64,000 nt of DNA from Spongiactinospora rosea (GTDB taxonomy: Bacteria; Actinomycetota; Actinomycetes; Streptosporangiales; Streptosporangiaceae): positions 1-64,000 of the forward strand of contig NZ_QMEY01000021.1 of assembly GCF_003315795.1 (NCBI RefSeq). The letters run 5' to 3'. Below, in pieces: positions 52,146 to 61,808 of the stretch. Each line of letters opens with the position of its first letter. Within the stretch, counting starts at the first letter, position 1. A program made the position numbers and the translations under genes. The notes under the pieces were generated by a model. That model did not search any database and was not told the origin of the DNA. It was given only the letters and a program-made list of their open reading frames with translations.

Positions 52146-52631
52146 TTACAGGTCCTCGTCGGCCTCGAAGATGTAGTCCCAGCGGCCGCAGTACTTCTTC
52201 TTCTCCTGCTCGGAGTGCCAGTAGCAGACGCGCACCTGCACGTTCTCCACGTCACGGGCGGAGTAGTGGAAGCTCCGGTAGCCGGACGATCCGCACTTCT
52301 GGGCCCAGCGGGTCCACTCGTCGCCGTCCTCGTTCTCGAACTTGATCTGCGCGTACCCGCAGAGGTACCAGGGCGAGTTCTTGTCGTAGAGCCTGCCGGA
52401 CACGCGGACCCGGCCGTCCTCGTCCGCCCACACGTCGCCGCGGGCCTTGGCTCGCGAGCCGTCGTACCACTTGGAGTAGTTGTAGCCCCAGGAATCCTCG
52501 AAGTCGGCGGCGATCGTGGTCGTCGCGGACGTGGTGGCGGAGGCGGCCGAGGCGGAGGCCGGCAGCGCGATCGCCAGCGCGGTGGCGGTGACGGCGGCCA
52601 GGCCGAGCAGCTTGCGGGTGGTGTGGCGCAT
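52146..52631 (-). CDS. Secreted protein of unknown function
   Basis: A 161-aa protein with a clear signal peptide (MRHTTRKLLGLAAVTATALA, then IALPASASA-AS). The mature part is beta-rich, with many Trp/Tyr and four cysteines (for example YLCGYAQIKFENEDGDEWTR; RVCYWHSEQEKKKYCGRWDY), suggesting disulfides. It resembles small secreted actinomycete proteins of unknown role. It shares a terminator with the aminotransferase gene. Confidence 0.78.
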   Translation of the reverse strand: MRHTTRKLLGLAAVTATALAIALPASASAASATTSATTTIAADFEDSWGYNYSKWYDGSRAKARGDVWADEDGRVRVSGRLYDKNSPWYLCGYAQIKFENEDGDEWTRWAQKCGSSGYRSFHYSARDVENVQVRVCYWHSEQEKKKYCGRWDYIFEADEDL

Positions 52632-52826
52632 TGTTGTGCTCCTGTGCTGAGGACGAGTACCGTGCCCCGTTTCCGGGGCGATGGGTCATTGGTAACCCCG
52701 CCCGCCTGCACCGCGCTTACATGGCGTTGACGCTCGCCTGCAACGCGCTATCGCCGGGTTGACGGCGGCTTGCAAGCCCGCCCGCTAAGGTGAGCGGGCA
52801 AGAGCAGCAGCGAGGGCCAACGAAAA

Positions 52827-52852
52827 GGGGCCCGCACCACCATGCGGGCCCC
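52827..52852. terminator. Strong GC hairpin upstream of the SARP gene
   Basis: GGGGCCCGCA (52827-52836) pairs perfectly with TGCGGGCCCC (52843-52852) around a 6-base loop, after GAAAA. It lies in the 442-bp gene-free stretch 52632-53073. No gene ends nearby on the plus strand, so it may insulate the regulator gene or end an unseen small transcript. Confidence 0.55.
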
Positions 52853-53073
52853 GTCGAATATGTCGGGCACGTACGAGAACATGGCCGCCCCCGTGTCGGG
52901 GCCATGGTCTCCGCGCGTGAACACAGCGTCGCCCGGCCCGCTCAACAGCAGATCAACAGCGGATCAACGGCGAGTGACAGCCGTACCACGGCGCCCGAGC
53001 GCCTTTGGGGCGGCGACGCAAGGTTCTATCATTTGGGCCGTAAAACTTCCCATTAGCGGCGGGGACGTGCGAA

Positions 53074-56000
53074 ATGGCTGTTCAAGGCACAGAAGCCGGG
53101 CTGCGCTTCGCCGTACTGGGTCCGGTGCGGGCATGGCGGGACGATGACGAGCTGGACCTGGGCACTCCGCTCCAGCGTTCCATCCTGGCGATGCTGCTGC
53201 TCAGAGAGGGTCGGGCGGTCACTCCGACGGAGATGATCGACGCGGTCTGGGGCCAGGACGCGCCGCCCCGGGCGCTCGGCGCGCTGCGGACGTACGTCTC
53301 GCGGCTGCGCGCCGTACTGGAGCCGGACCGCTCCCCGCGCAGCCGCCCCGAGCTGCTCACCTCGGTCGGCAAGGGCTACGCGCTGCGGCTGCCCGAGGGC
53401 ACACTGGACCTCACCGTCTTCGAGCGGCACATCGCCCAGGCCGACACCGCGCGGCGGGCCGGGCGCGTGGAGGAGGCCGCCGTGCTGCTGCGCGGGGCGC
53501 TCGCGCTGTCCGGCGGGGAGCCGCTGGCCGGAGCCGTCGGCCCGTACGCCGAGCACCAGCGCGAACGGCTGGCCGAGCGCCGGATGATCGCCATCGAGGC
53601 GCTGATGGACCTGGACCTCCAGCTCGGCCGGCACGACCAGGTGGTCTCCGAGCTGATCGTGCTCACCGCCGACCACCCGTTGCGCGAACGGCTGCGCGCC
53701 CAGCTCATGCTGGCCTACTACCGCTGCGGGCGGCAGGCCGACGCGCTCGCGGTGTTCACCGAGACCCGCCAGGCGCTGATCGAGGAGCTGGGCGTGGACC
53801 CCGGCCCCGAGCTGGCCGCCCTGCACCAGCGCATCCTGGCCGCCGACCCGACGCTGGCCGTACCGGACGAGCCGCAGGCCGCCGTACGGCCAGAACAGCC
53901 CCCGGCCGGCGACCCGGACCACCCGGAGGCCGAAGAGGAGGAGCTGCCCCGCCCGGCCCAGCTTCCCGCCGCGGTCAGCGACTTCACCGGCCGCCGCGAG
54001 GTGGTGGCCCGGCTGCGCGCCCTGCTCGCCGAGGCCGCGCGCGACGACCGGCAGGAGGGCGGGGTGGCGGTCGCGGCGATCTGCGGCATCGGCGGCGTCG
54101 GCAAGACCGCGCTGGCCGTGCATGTGGCGCACGCCGCGGGCGATCTGTTCCCCGATGGACAGCTTTATGTGGACATGCGCGGCCACGGTACCGAGCAGAC
54201 CACGCCGCACTCGGCGCTGGCCGCGTTCCTGCGCGCGCTCGGCATGCCGCCCGACATCATCCCCGAGCGCACCGCCGAACGCTCCGCGTTGTACCGCTCG
54301 CTGCTGGCCGAGCGGCGGATGCTGGTGCTGCTGGACAACGCGCACAGCACCGAGCAGGTCAGCCCGCTGCTGCCGGGCGCGCCCGGCTGCGCCGCGATCG
54401 TGACCAGCCGCGCCAAGCTCGCCGACCTGCCCGCCGCCCGGCTGATCGACCTGGACGTACTGGAGCCGACCGAGGCGCTGTCGCTGTTCGGCGCGGTCGC
54501 CGGGACCGAACGCGTGGCCGCCGAGCGGGCCCCGGCGATGGACGTGGTGGCCGCCTGCGGGTTCCTGCCGCTGGCGGTGCGGATCGTGGCGGCCCGGCTG
54601 TCCGCCCGCCCGTCCTGGACGGTGGCCTCGCTGGTGCCCCGGCTGGCCGACGAACGCCGCAGGCTGGACGAGCTGAAGGTCGGCACGCTGGCCGTGGACG
54701 CGACCTTCGCGCTCGGCTACAACCAGCTCGATCCCGCCCAGGCCCGGGCGTTTCGCCTGTTGTCCCTGCCCACCGGCCCGGACATCTCCTCCTCGGCCGC
54801 CGCCGCGCTGCTGGACCGCGCCCCCGTCGAGGCCGAGGACCTGCTGGAGTCGCTGGTGGACGCCAGCCTGCTGGAGGCCCCGGCACCCGGCCGCTACCGC
54901 TTCCACGACCTGCTGCGGCTGTTCGCCCGCCGCGAGGCGGAGGACTCCGAGCACCCCGAGGCCCGCGAGCAGGCCCTGGCCCGGCTGCTGGACTTCTACC
55001 TGGCCACCGCCAAGGAGGCGCACCGGCTGGGGTACGAGGGCAGCCGGGTGTCCGACGGGTTCGCGGTGTCCGGCAGCGGGCGGGCGTTCGGCACGGCCGA
55101 CGAGGCCGTGGCGTGGCTGACGGTGGAGGCCGACGCGCTGTTCGCGGTGATCGCGCAGGCCGCCGACACGCCCGGCCGGTCGATTCTGCCCGCCGCCGAC
55201 CTGCTGCTGGCGATCGAGCCGCTGCTGGAGTCCGGTACGCACGGCCGGGAGCTGGAACGGCACGCCCGCCAGGTGATCGCCGCGGCCGGACGCGGCGGCG
55301 ACCGCAACAGCGAGGTGCGCGCCCGGTACATCCTGGGACGGGTGCTTTTCGGCATGGACCGGCTGCGCGACGCCGAGGAGCAGTTCGCCACCGCGCTGGA
55401 GCTGGCGAAGGCGAGCGGGGAGCGGATCGTGCTCGGCGAGACGCTGAACGCGCTGGCCGTCGTGGCCGGCCGGCAGCGCCGCCACCACGAGGCGCTGGCG
55501 CACTTCGACGCGGCCATGCAGGTCTACCGGGACATGGACGCCCCCGCGGGCGAGGCGCTGGTGCTCAGCTACTCGGTACGCGACCACCTCGGACTCGGCC
55601 GCGCCGACGACGCCATCGCCGCCGCCGAACGCGGGCTGGCGATCTTCACCGAGATGGGCAGCGGGGCGGGCACCGCGCGGGCCCGCTACCACCTGGGGAT
55701 CGTGCTGTCCAAGGTCGGGCGGCTGAACGAGGCGGTGCACCATCACGCCGAGTGCCTCGCCTTCTTCCGGGCCAGTAACCAGCACGTGTGGGAGCAGCGG
55801 GTCTGCTGCCGGCTGGCGGAGACGTTCATCGCGGCGGGCCGGTTCGCCGACGCGGTACGGCACGCCGAGCAGGCCCTGACGGTGAGCCGCCAGATCGGCC
55901 ACCCGTACGGCGAGGCGCTGTCACTGGCCGTCCTCGGCCGGGCCCTCGCCGAACTCGGCGACGCCGGCCGCAGCCGGGAGTGCCTGCGCCGGGCCTACGA

Positions 56001-56076
56001 CATCTTCGCCCGGCTCGGCGCCCCCGAGGCCGGTGACCTGCGCACCCTGCTCGAACGCGCCCAGGTCGGCACCTGA
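53074..56076 (+). CDS. AfsR/SARP-type transcriptional regulator with NB-ARC and TPR domains
   Basis: A 1000-aa multidomain regulator. It has an OmpR-like winged helix (about 10-105; LGTPLQRSILAMLLLREGRA), a BTAD domain (about 110-265), an NB-ARC ATPase with GIGGVGKTALAVH near residue 338 and MLVLLDNAHSTEQVSPLLPG, and TPR repeats to the end. This is the architecture of AfsR, which activates secondary metabolism in Streptomyces. The genes around it are not an obvious biosynthetic cluster. The ATG at 53074 follows a stretch with GGCGGGGACG. Confidence 0.93.
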   Translation: MAVQGTEAGLRFAVLGPVRAWRDDDELDLGTPLQRSILAMLLLREGRAVTPTEMIDAVWGQDAPPRALGALRTYVSRLRAVLEPDRSPRSRPELLTSVGKGYALRLPEGTLDLTVFERHIAQADTARRAGRVEEAAVLLRGALALSGGEPLAGAVGPYAEHQRERLAERRMIAIEALMDLDLQLGRHDQVVSELIVLTADHPLRERLRAQLMLAYYRCGRQADALAVFTETRQALIEELGVDPGPELAALHQRILAADPTLAVPDEPQAAVRPEQPPAGDPDHPEAEEEELPRPAQLPAAVSDFTGRREVVARLRALLAEAARDDRQEGGVAVAAICGIGGVGKTALAVHVAHAAGDLFPDGQLYVDMRGHGTEQTTPHSALAAFLRALGMPPDIIPERTAERSALYRSLLAERRMLVLLDNAHSTEQVSPLLPGAPGCAAIVTSRAKLADLPAARLIDLDVLEPTEALSLFGAVAGTERVAAERAPAMDVVAACGFLPLAVRIVAARLSARPSWTVASLVPRLADERRRLDELKVGTLAVDATFALGYNQLDPAQARAFRLLSLPTGPDISSSAAAALLDRAPVEAEDLLESLVDASLLEAPAPGRYRFHDLLRLFARREAEDSEHPEAREQALARLLDFYLATAKEAHRLGYEGSRVSDGFAVSGSGRAFGTADEAVAWLTVEADALFAVIAQAADTPGRSILPAADLLLAIEPLLESGTHGRELERHARQVIAAAGRGGDRNSEVRARYILGRVLFGMDRLRDAEEQFATALELAKASGERIVLGETLNALAVVAGRQRRHHEALAHFDAAMQVYRDMDAPAGEALVLSYSVRDHLGLGRADDAIAAAERGLAIFTEMGSGAGTARARYHLGIVLSKVGRLNEAVHHHAECLAFFRASNQHVWEQRVCCRLAETFIAAGRFADAVRHAEQALTVSRQIGHPYGEALSLAVLGRALAELGDAGRSRECLRRAYDIFARLGAPEAGDLRTLLERAQVGT

Positions 56077-56136
56077 GCCGGTCGTACCGGTGAGCGCGTA
56101 GTCCAGCCCGGCGAACAGGTCGTCGTCGAGACGTGT
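56017..56136 (-). CDS. Possible small protein antisense to the regulator's 3' end
   Basis: A short frame on the minus strand begins MTRLDDDLFAGLDYALTGTT near 56136. Its first 18 or so codons have coding-like third positions, and then it runs antisense into the AfsR-type gene. The true end is unclear; the end given is arbitrary within the open frame, which continues to 55921. It may be the truncated start of a lost gene or noise. The rest of 56137-56390 shows nothing. Confidence 0.2.
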
Positions 56137-56390
56137 CATCCGCACATGGTTGATCACGTTTGCCGTCCTCGTCTGCCAGGCAAGGGAAGAAAGCGGCCCG
56201 ACCGGCCACCTGCCGCCGCATGTCGCTAGGGGGCCCGGATTACCGGATGCGACGTACGACGGTCAGCCGCCTCACTCTGGCGACCGGCCGGACCTGAGCA
56301 CGTCCCTCGAACCCCCCAAGGTCCGTGCCCATGGCGAAAAGGCTCCCCACCGGGAGTCAACGTCCGATCAACGGTGGATGAAACGGCGGG

Positions 56391-57851
56391 TCAGAGGGTG
56401 AGGAAGCCCTCCGCGAGCAACGTACGGACCGGCTCGGGAACGCCGTCCGCGGGCTCGGTGCCGGTGAGTTCGGCGATGGCCGCGAGCAGCGGCCCGAGCG
56501 GCAGGTCACCGTCGCACACCCCGGCCAGCGCCGCCTCGGCCGTGCCCACCTGGGCGGTACGGCGCAGCCCGCGCGTCTGCCTGAGCAGGATACGCGCCGG
56601 GTGCTCGGCCCCCGGCGGGCCCACCCGCTCCTCCACGACGCCGTCGGCGAGCCGGAGCCGGGCGGCCAGAAGGTCGGCGTCGCCCGCCCGGTGCGCGACG
56701 GCGATCGAGGCCAGTACGTCGTCGACGTAGCCGCCGACCGGGAGTTCCACCCGCTGGGTCAGCTCCTCGACGCGGACCACGGGGTCGTCCGCGGCCGAGG
56801 CGTGCAGGGTGATCCAGCCGAACCCGATGCCGGTGGCGTTCAGCGCAGCCAGGCGGTCCAGCCAGGCGTCATAGCGCTGCCGGTAGCCCGCGCCGCCGTG
56901 CTCGGCGGAGTCGCGCAGCCACAGTTCGACGTACTCGGCCACGTCCTGGACGTCGCGCTGGACGGCCCAGCCGTCGCAGCCGGTCCCGGCCAGCCAGCCG
57001 CCGACGCGGTCCCGCCAGTCCTCGCCCTTGACGTGCAGCCAGTTGGCCAGCAGGTGGCAGCGTCCGCCGGGGGCGAGGTGGCGCGGGGCCCGGCGGACCA
57101 GGTCGCGGCAGAAGGAGTCGGCGCCCTCGCCGTGGGAGTCGGAGCGGTAGACCAGCCCGTCGTCCGGGGCGATCACGAACGGCGGGTTGGACACCACCAG
57201 GTCGAACCGCTCGCCCGCGACCGGCTCGAACATCGGGCCCTGCCGGGCCTCGACGCCCTCGGTGATGCCGGACAGCCGCCAGCTCAGCCGGGCCAGCGCG
57301 AGCGCGCGCGGGTTGACGTCGGTCGCGACGATCTGATCGGTACGCCCGGCCAGGTGCAGCACCTGGACGCCGCAGCCGGTGCCGAGGTCCAGCGCGCGCC
57401 CGGCGGGGCGGGTGGAGACGAGCTGGGCGAGGTTCGCCGACGCGCCGCCCGCGCCGACGACGTGATCGGGCCGCAGCGGCGGATCGCCCGGACGTACCTT
57501 GCGGTCCGACACGACGTGGCCGCCGGTCTCCCACGGTTGCAGATGTACGGCGGCGCGGACGCCGTCCGGGTCGGCGGTCAGCAGCCCTGCCGCTCCCAGC
57601 TCGGTCCACAGCCCGCCCGCGGCGGGCAGGACTGCCTCCGGAACGGGCACGCCCAGCCACCACAGCCGGATCAGCGCGGCCAGCGGGTCGGTGTCGCGGG
57701 TGGCCCGCAGCGCCGGGACGACCTCCTCGCGGGCGAGCGCGGCGGCGGCGGTGTCGCCGAGCCGGGCCCGTACGCCGTCGAGGGTGTAGCCCGATTCGGT
57801 CAGCAGCTCACGCAGCCTGACGATCTGGTCATCGGTCATGTTCACCGGCAT
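56391..57851 (-). CDS. SAM-dependent methyltransferase with NPPF motif
   Basis: A 486-aa class I methyltransferase. GRALDLGTGCGVQVLHLAGR is motif I, IVATDVNPRALALARLSWRL motif II, and DLVVSNPPFVI contains the NPPF catalytic motif of N-methyltransferases such as PrmC/HemK and RsmC-like enzymes. It has an extra N-terminal domain of about 140 residues and a long C-terminal part. The substrate, probably a base or glutamine side chain, is unknown. Start at 57851 or at the in-frame ATG 57839. Confidence 0.85.
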   Translation of the reverse strand: MPVNMTDDQIVRLRELLTESGYTLDGVRARLGDTAAAALAREEVVPALRATRDTDPLAALIRLWWLGVPVPEAVLPAAGGLWTELGAAGLLTADPDGVRAAVHLQPWETGGHVVSDRKVRPGDPPLRPDHVVGAGGASANLAQLVSTRPAGRALDLGTGCGVQVLHLAGRTDQIVATDVNPRALALARLSWRLSGITEGVEARQGPMFEPVAGERFDLVVSNPPFVIAPDDGLVYRSDSHGEGADSFCRDLVRRAPRHLAPGGRCHLLANWLHVKGEDWRDRVGGWLAGTGCDGWAVQRDVQDVAEYVELWLRDSAEHGGAGYRQRYDAWLDRLAALNATGIGFGWITLHASAADDPVVRVEELTQRVELPVGGYVDDVLASIAVAHRAGDADLLAARLRLADGVVEERVGPPGAEHPARILLRQTRGLRRTAQVGTAEAALAGVCDGDLPLGPLLAAIAELTGTEPADGVPEPVRTLLAEGFLTL

Positions 57852-57981
57852 TCACCCTCATTCCCTACCAGTTCTACACACCATCCCGTTACTGACCTGC
57901 AAGTGGACGGCAAGGACGCCGAGATACCTATGGTGTGGTAAACCCTGCTCATCCCGTACGACCCTTGGAGGTGGATCCCCG

Positions 57982-58305
57982 ATGCTGATCCCCTGCATGG
58001 CCTGCGACTCCCGGTTCCTTCCCGACGAGTACTTCCGCGCCTGCCACGACTACCAGCGCGGGACGGACTCCGTCGCGTGGACCTGCCCGCACTGCGGGAA
58101 CCAGGACGACCTACGCATTCTGCCGGGTGAGCTGGGGTTCGGAGCCACCGGCCGCGGCCGGTTCGACGTCCACGACCGCGTACGCGTGCCCGGCCTGCGC
58201 CGCCGCCGCCAGGACCTGCGGCTGGACATCTCCCTGGACCAGAAGGTCTGGCGGGTGCCGACCGGCGCACGAGGGGCCGCCCGCGAGGCGCGCTGCTTCT
58301 TTTGA
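57982..58305 (+). CDS. Small zinc-ribbon-containing protein
   Basis: A 107-aa protein. IPCMACDSRF and WTCPHCGNQDDL are two CxxC knuckles forming a zinc ribbon. The second half is basic (VRVPGLRRRRQDLRLDISLD) and could contact nucleic acid. GGAGGTGG precedes the ATG. Function unknown. It is divergent from the methyltransferase and ends 4 bp before the TetR gene, which runs convergently. Confidence 0.68.
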   Translation: MLIPCMACDSRFLPDEYFRACHDYQRGTDSVAWTCPHCGNQDDLRILPGELGFGATGRGRFDVHDRVRVPGLRRRRQDLRLDISLDQKVWRVPTGARGAAREARCFF

Positions 58306-58309
58306 GACC

Positions 58310-58903
58310 TCAGCGGCCCTGGCGCAGGCTGAGCCAGGCCGCCGCGCTCAGCGCGCCGATCTCCTCCGGAGTCGGCTGGTGGGCCCCGGCGAACCACAGG
58401 CGGCACATCTCCTGCGCGGGCCCCAGCCACAGCACATAGCACATCTGGGTCGGCACCGGCTGGAGCAGCCCCGCCCGCATATGCGGACGCCACCACTCCG
58501 ACACCTTGCGGAAGAACGCGCGCCGGGCCTCGCCCACCTCCGCGCCCCCGGGCTCCTCACGGCGCGGCGGACGCTCGCTGATCAGCACGCGGGCGCGCTC
58601 GGGGTGCTCGCCGCACCAGGCCATGTGGAAGGTGACGATCGCCTCGATGCCGTCCCTGGCCTCCTCGTGGCGGATCAGCTCGGCGAGGAACGCCTCCTGG
58701 TACATCGTCTGGATCTCGTGGTAGAGCACGCCGTAGACGTGCTCCTTGCTGGCGAAGTGGTGGTAGAAGCTGCCGACGCTGACCCCGCTCTCCTCGCGCA
58801 GGCTGGCCAGGGTCGTGGCCGACACACCGTCCTGGCTGAAGCGGCGCAGCGCGCCGTCGATGATCCGGGTACGGCCGTCGCGCCCGCTCTTGACACTCTT
58901 CAC
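58310..58903 (-). CDS. TetR-family transcriptional regulator
   Basis: A 197-aa regulator with the HTH at about residues 10-55 (ALRRFSQDGVSATTLASLRE, then ESGVSVGSFYHHFASKEHVY) and a helical effector domain. The GTG at 58903 is chosen because it places the HTH at the usual distance; longer in-frame starts exist. Its target is not obvious: it diverges from a SURF1 gene 130 bp away, but that family is not usually TetR-controlled. Confidence 0.88.
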   Translation of the reverse strand: MKSVKSGRDGRTRIIDGALRRFSQDGVSATTLASLREESGVSVGSFYHHFASKEHVYGVLYHEIQTMYQEAFLAELIRHEEARDGIEAIVTFHMAWCGEHPERARVLISERPPRREEPGGAEVGEARRAFFRKVSEWWRPHMRAGLLQPVPTQMCYVLWLGPAQEMCRLWFAGAHQPTPEEIGALSAAAWLSLRQGR

Positions 58904-59036
58904 GTGGTCAATGGTGGGGGAGCGGAACGTGCTCCGCAAACGCTTGCGCGTCCGGGCTGACCTGCGAGCGGACCGGCCCGCCCCTGGAGAGCGCCCCTAT
59001 GGACGGAGCAAGGGGTCCGCCGCCTACCCTGAAGTG

Positions 59037-59867
59037 GTGTACCGGTTCCTGCTGACCCCTCGATGGCTCGTGCTGCACGTGGTGGTGCTGCTGGTCATCC
59101 CGGCTTTCGTGTTCCTGGGGCGATGGCAGTTCGGCCGGTACGAGGAGCGCTCGGGAGACAGCGAGCGGATCACCGCCAGCCTGCACGCGCCCGCCGTACC
59201 GCTCACGCGGCTCGCCGCGCCGGGCGGGCCTTCCGTACGCCCGGCCGACGAATATCGGGCCGTCGAGGCGTCCGGCAGCTACGACGCCGGGCACGGGCTG
59301 CTGGTCCGCCGCCGCCCGCAGAACGGCACCACCGGCTACTACGTGCTCACGCCCCTGGTCGTCGCGCCGGGCCAGGCCGTGATCGTGAACCGGGGGTGGG
59401 TGGCCGCGGGCGCGACCGCCGACACCCCGCCGCAGGTGCCGCCGCCGCCCACCGGAGAGGTCACCGTGACCGGACGGCTGCGGCTGCCCGAGAGCGAGGA
59501 GACCTCGGGCATCCGCAACCGGGCGGGCCTGCCGCCCGGGCAGGTGCTGCTGATCGACACGGCGGCGATCGGCGCGGGCCTGCCGTACAAGATCGTCGGC
59601 GGGTACGTCGACCTGACGAAACAGCACCCGGCCCCGGCCGCCGCCCCCGAACCCGTCCCCGAACCCGACGTCGCGAGCGGCGGCGGGCTCAACCTCGCGT
59701 ACGGCGTGCAGTGGTGGCTGTTCATCGCCATCGCGGTGGGCGGCTGGGCCTTCCTGATCCGCCGCGAGGCCGCCGACATCAGGGCCGGCTCTGCCGGGGA
59801 GGACCCGGGCGAGAAGGACGAAGAGCGCCAAGAGGAGCCGCAGCCCGCCGCCGAACGACCGGGCTGA
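59037..59867 (+). CDS. SURF1-family protein (cytochrome oxidase assembly)
   Basis: A 276-aa membrane protein. A helix at about 8-28 (PRWLVLHVVVLLVIPAFVFL) precedes the conserved LGRWQFGRYEER. Then come VRRRPQNGTTGYYVLTPLVV and VIVNRGWVAAGATADTPPQV, typical SURF1 motifs. A second helix (about 238-257, QWWLFIAIAVGGWAFLIRRE) is near the end. SURF1 helps insert heme a and build cytochrome c oxidase. GTG codons at 59034 and 59037 are adjacent; the second is used. The C-terminal tail is acidic. Confidence 0.9.
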   Translation: MYRFLLTPRWLVLHVVVLLVIPAFVFLGRWQFGRYEERSGDSERITASLHAPAVPLTRLAAPGGPSVRPADEYRAVEASGSYDAGHGLLVRRRPQNGTTGYYVLTPLVVAPGQAVIVNRGWVAAGATADTPPQVPPPPTGEVTVTGRLRLPESEETSGIRNRAGLPPGQVLLIDTAAIGAGLPYKIVGGYVDLTKQHPAPAAAPEPVPEPDVASGGGLNLAYGVQWWLFIAIAVGGWAFLIRREAADIRAGSAGEDPGEKDEERQEEPQPAAERPG

Positions 59868-60088
59868 CCCTCCGCGAAGAACGCGATACAAACAGCCGCG
59901 CGTGGCGCGCGCCCACGGGTGATTCAGCGGAGCGTCCCGGACGCGCCACGCCCGGTTATTCCGGCCGCCCGGAGCGGGGAAATCCCGGTCCCGCAGACGG
60001 ATGTCGGCCGTCCTTGGTGCAGGAACGGATACCAACCGGAGACCTCCTGGCTTGTTCTGTGTGATGCCCGCGTCATACGGTTTCCCAT

Positions 60089-61285
60089 GTGACTTCGCCG
60101 CTGCTACCCGACCCTGAGCCCAGGCGGCGTGACTATGTGATCGTCTCGGCCGACGATCACCTCATCGAGCCGCCCGAGATGTTCGAGGACAGGCTGCCCG
60201 AGAAATACGCCGAGCTGGCGCCCAAGGTCGTCGAGACCGACGCGGGCCACCAGGTGTGGCGGTACGGCGGAGCCACCTACCCCTGCGCCGGTCTCGACGT
60301 CGGCGCGGGCCTGCCCCGCGAGCAGTGGACCATGGAGCCGGTGCGGTTCGAGCACATGCGGCCGGGCTGTCACGACATCGAGGCGCGGGTCCAGGACATG
60401 GACCGCGCGGGGATCTGGGCCGCCCTGTGCTTCCCCGGCATGCTCGCCGGGCAGGCCGGAATGGTCTTCTCCAAGACCCGCGACCAGGATCTCGGCCTCG
60501 CCGTGCTGCGGGCGTGGAACGACTGGCACGTCGACGTCTGGGCGGGCACCTATCCCGAGCGGATCATCGCCCTGCAACTTCCCTGGCTGTCCGACCCCGA
60601 GGTGGCCGCCAAGGAGATCCGCGCCAACGCGGCGCGCGGGTTCAAGGCCGTGGCCTTCCCCGAGTTCCCGACCCGGGTGCGGCTGCCGTCCATCCACTCC
60701 GGCCACTGGGACCCGCTGTTCGCGGCCTGCGAGGAGACCGGCACGGTGGTGTGCCTGCACGCCGGTACCGCCTCCTGGGCCCCGGTGCCCTCCCCCGACA
60801 CCCCCATCGAGGCGATCACCACGCTGATGCCCACCAGCGCGATGTTCGCCTGCGCCGACTGGCTGTGGTCGGGGGTGCCGCTGCGGTTCCCCGCGCTGCG
60901 CATCCTGATCGTGGAGGGCGGGGTGGGCTGGCTGCCCATGCTCGCCGAACGCGCCGACTACGCGCTCGACCACCCGGTGGCGGGCGAGGCGGCCTGGGAG
61001 GGCGGCCTGAAGCCCAGCGAGGTGCTGCGCCGCAACTTCTACTTCGGCACGCTCAACGACCACGCGCTGTCCGGCGTACGGCTGGCGGTCGGCCTGGATC
61101 ACGTACTGCTGGAGAGCGGCTACCCGCACTCCGACTCGACCTGGCCGGACACCCAGCGCGCGGTCGCCCGCAACCTCGGCACCCTGCCGCCCGCCGACAT
61201 CGCCAGGGTCGCGTACGGCAACGCCGCCCGGCTGTTCGGCCACCCGCTGCCCTCGCGGGCCTGGCTGCGGATGGAGGAGCTCTAG
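60089..61285 (+). CDS. Amidohydrolase-2-family metal-dependent hydrolase
   Basis: A 398-aa TIM-barrel protein of the ACMSD/amidohydrolase-2 type. VSADDHLIEPPEMFEDRLPE has the characteristic ADxH start (aspartate-x-His in place of HxH). CLHAGTASWAPVP holds a metal-ligand histidine, and LESGYPHSDSTWPD the catalytic aspartate region. Such enzymes decarboxylate or hydrolyse aromatic or heterocyclic acids. GTG start. It ends in a 4-nt convergent overlap with the DUF1232 gene. Confidence 0.86.
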   Translation: MTSPLLPDPEPRRRDYVIVSADDHLIEPPEMFEDRLPEKYAELAPKVVETDAGHQVWRYGGATYPCAGLDVGAGLPREQWTMEPVRFEHMRPGCHDIEARVQDMDRAGIWAALCFPGMLAGQAGMVFSKTRDQDLGLAVLRAWNDWHVDVWAGTYPERIIALQLPWLSDPEVAAKEIRANAARGFKAVAFPEFPTRVRLPSIHSGHWDPLFAACEETGTVVCLHAGTASWAPVPSPDTPIEAITTLMPTSAMFACADWLWSGVPLRFPALRILIVEGGVGWLPMLAERADYALDHPVAGEAAWEGGLKPSEVLRRNFYFGTLNDHALSGVRLAVGLDHVLLESGYPHSDSTWPDTQRAVARNLGTLPPADIARVAYGNAARLFGHPLPSRAWLRMEEL

Positions 61286-61650
61286 GCGCCCTGGGGCGTG
61301 GTGATCTGATCCACGGGCACGCCGGGCTCCGGCATGCGCTCCCACTCGACGAACCGCCCGCTCTCGCCGAGCAGCGACCCGGCCAGCCACAGGAGCACCC
61401 CGAAGTCGTCGGCCACGCCGATCAGCGGGAGAAGGTCGGGCAGGACGTCGATCGGCGAGATCAGGTAGACCACGCCGAGGCCCATCAGCGCCAGCTTGCT
61501 CCTCGTCATGCCCGGGTAGGAGCCCCGGGCCACCCCCTTGACCAGCCGGGGCACCGCCCGCAGCCTGGTCAGCAGCCCCGCCGATCCGGTCCGGCCCATC
61601 TGCCGGTACGCCCGGACCAACGCCGCGCCACGCGCCACCTTCGCCATCAT
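61282..61650 (-). CDS. DUF1232/YkvA-like membrane protein
   Basis: A 122-aa protein. GVVYLISPIDVLPDLLPLIG then VADDF is the YkvA/DUF1232 signature, a membrane helix pair with conserved SPxDxxPD. GGAGGTGC precedes the first of two ATG codons. The family's role is unknown, though it is widespread in bacteria. It overlaps the amidohydrolase gene end by 4 nt (CTAG). Confidence 0.87.
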   Translation of the reverse strand: MMAKVARGAALVRAYRQMGRTGSAGLLTRLRAVPRLVKGVARGSYPGMTRSKLALMGLGVVYLISPIDVLPDLLPLIGVADDFGVLLWLAGSLLGESGRFVEWERMPEPGVPVDQITTPQGA

Positions 61651-61808
61651 GCACCTCCGCAAGGTCCCCGCCGAACTACCCGGTCCTCTCTTGACATAAC
61701 GGGTTTCCTGGCACTCCAGGTTCCGCGTACGCGGGCCACCCGGAACCCATATCAACGAATTGCCGGGAAGCATGGGCATCGCGTTTTGTGCTGTGTTACA
61801 AACACAAC

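Noticed and set aside
53053..55902. A 949-residue frame antisense to the AfsR-type gene
   Set aside because: It is a shadow of strong GC3 bias on the other strand; the plus-strand frame holds all the domains.
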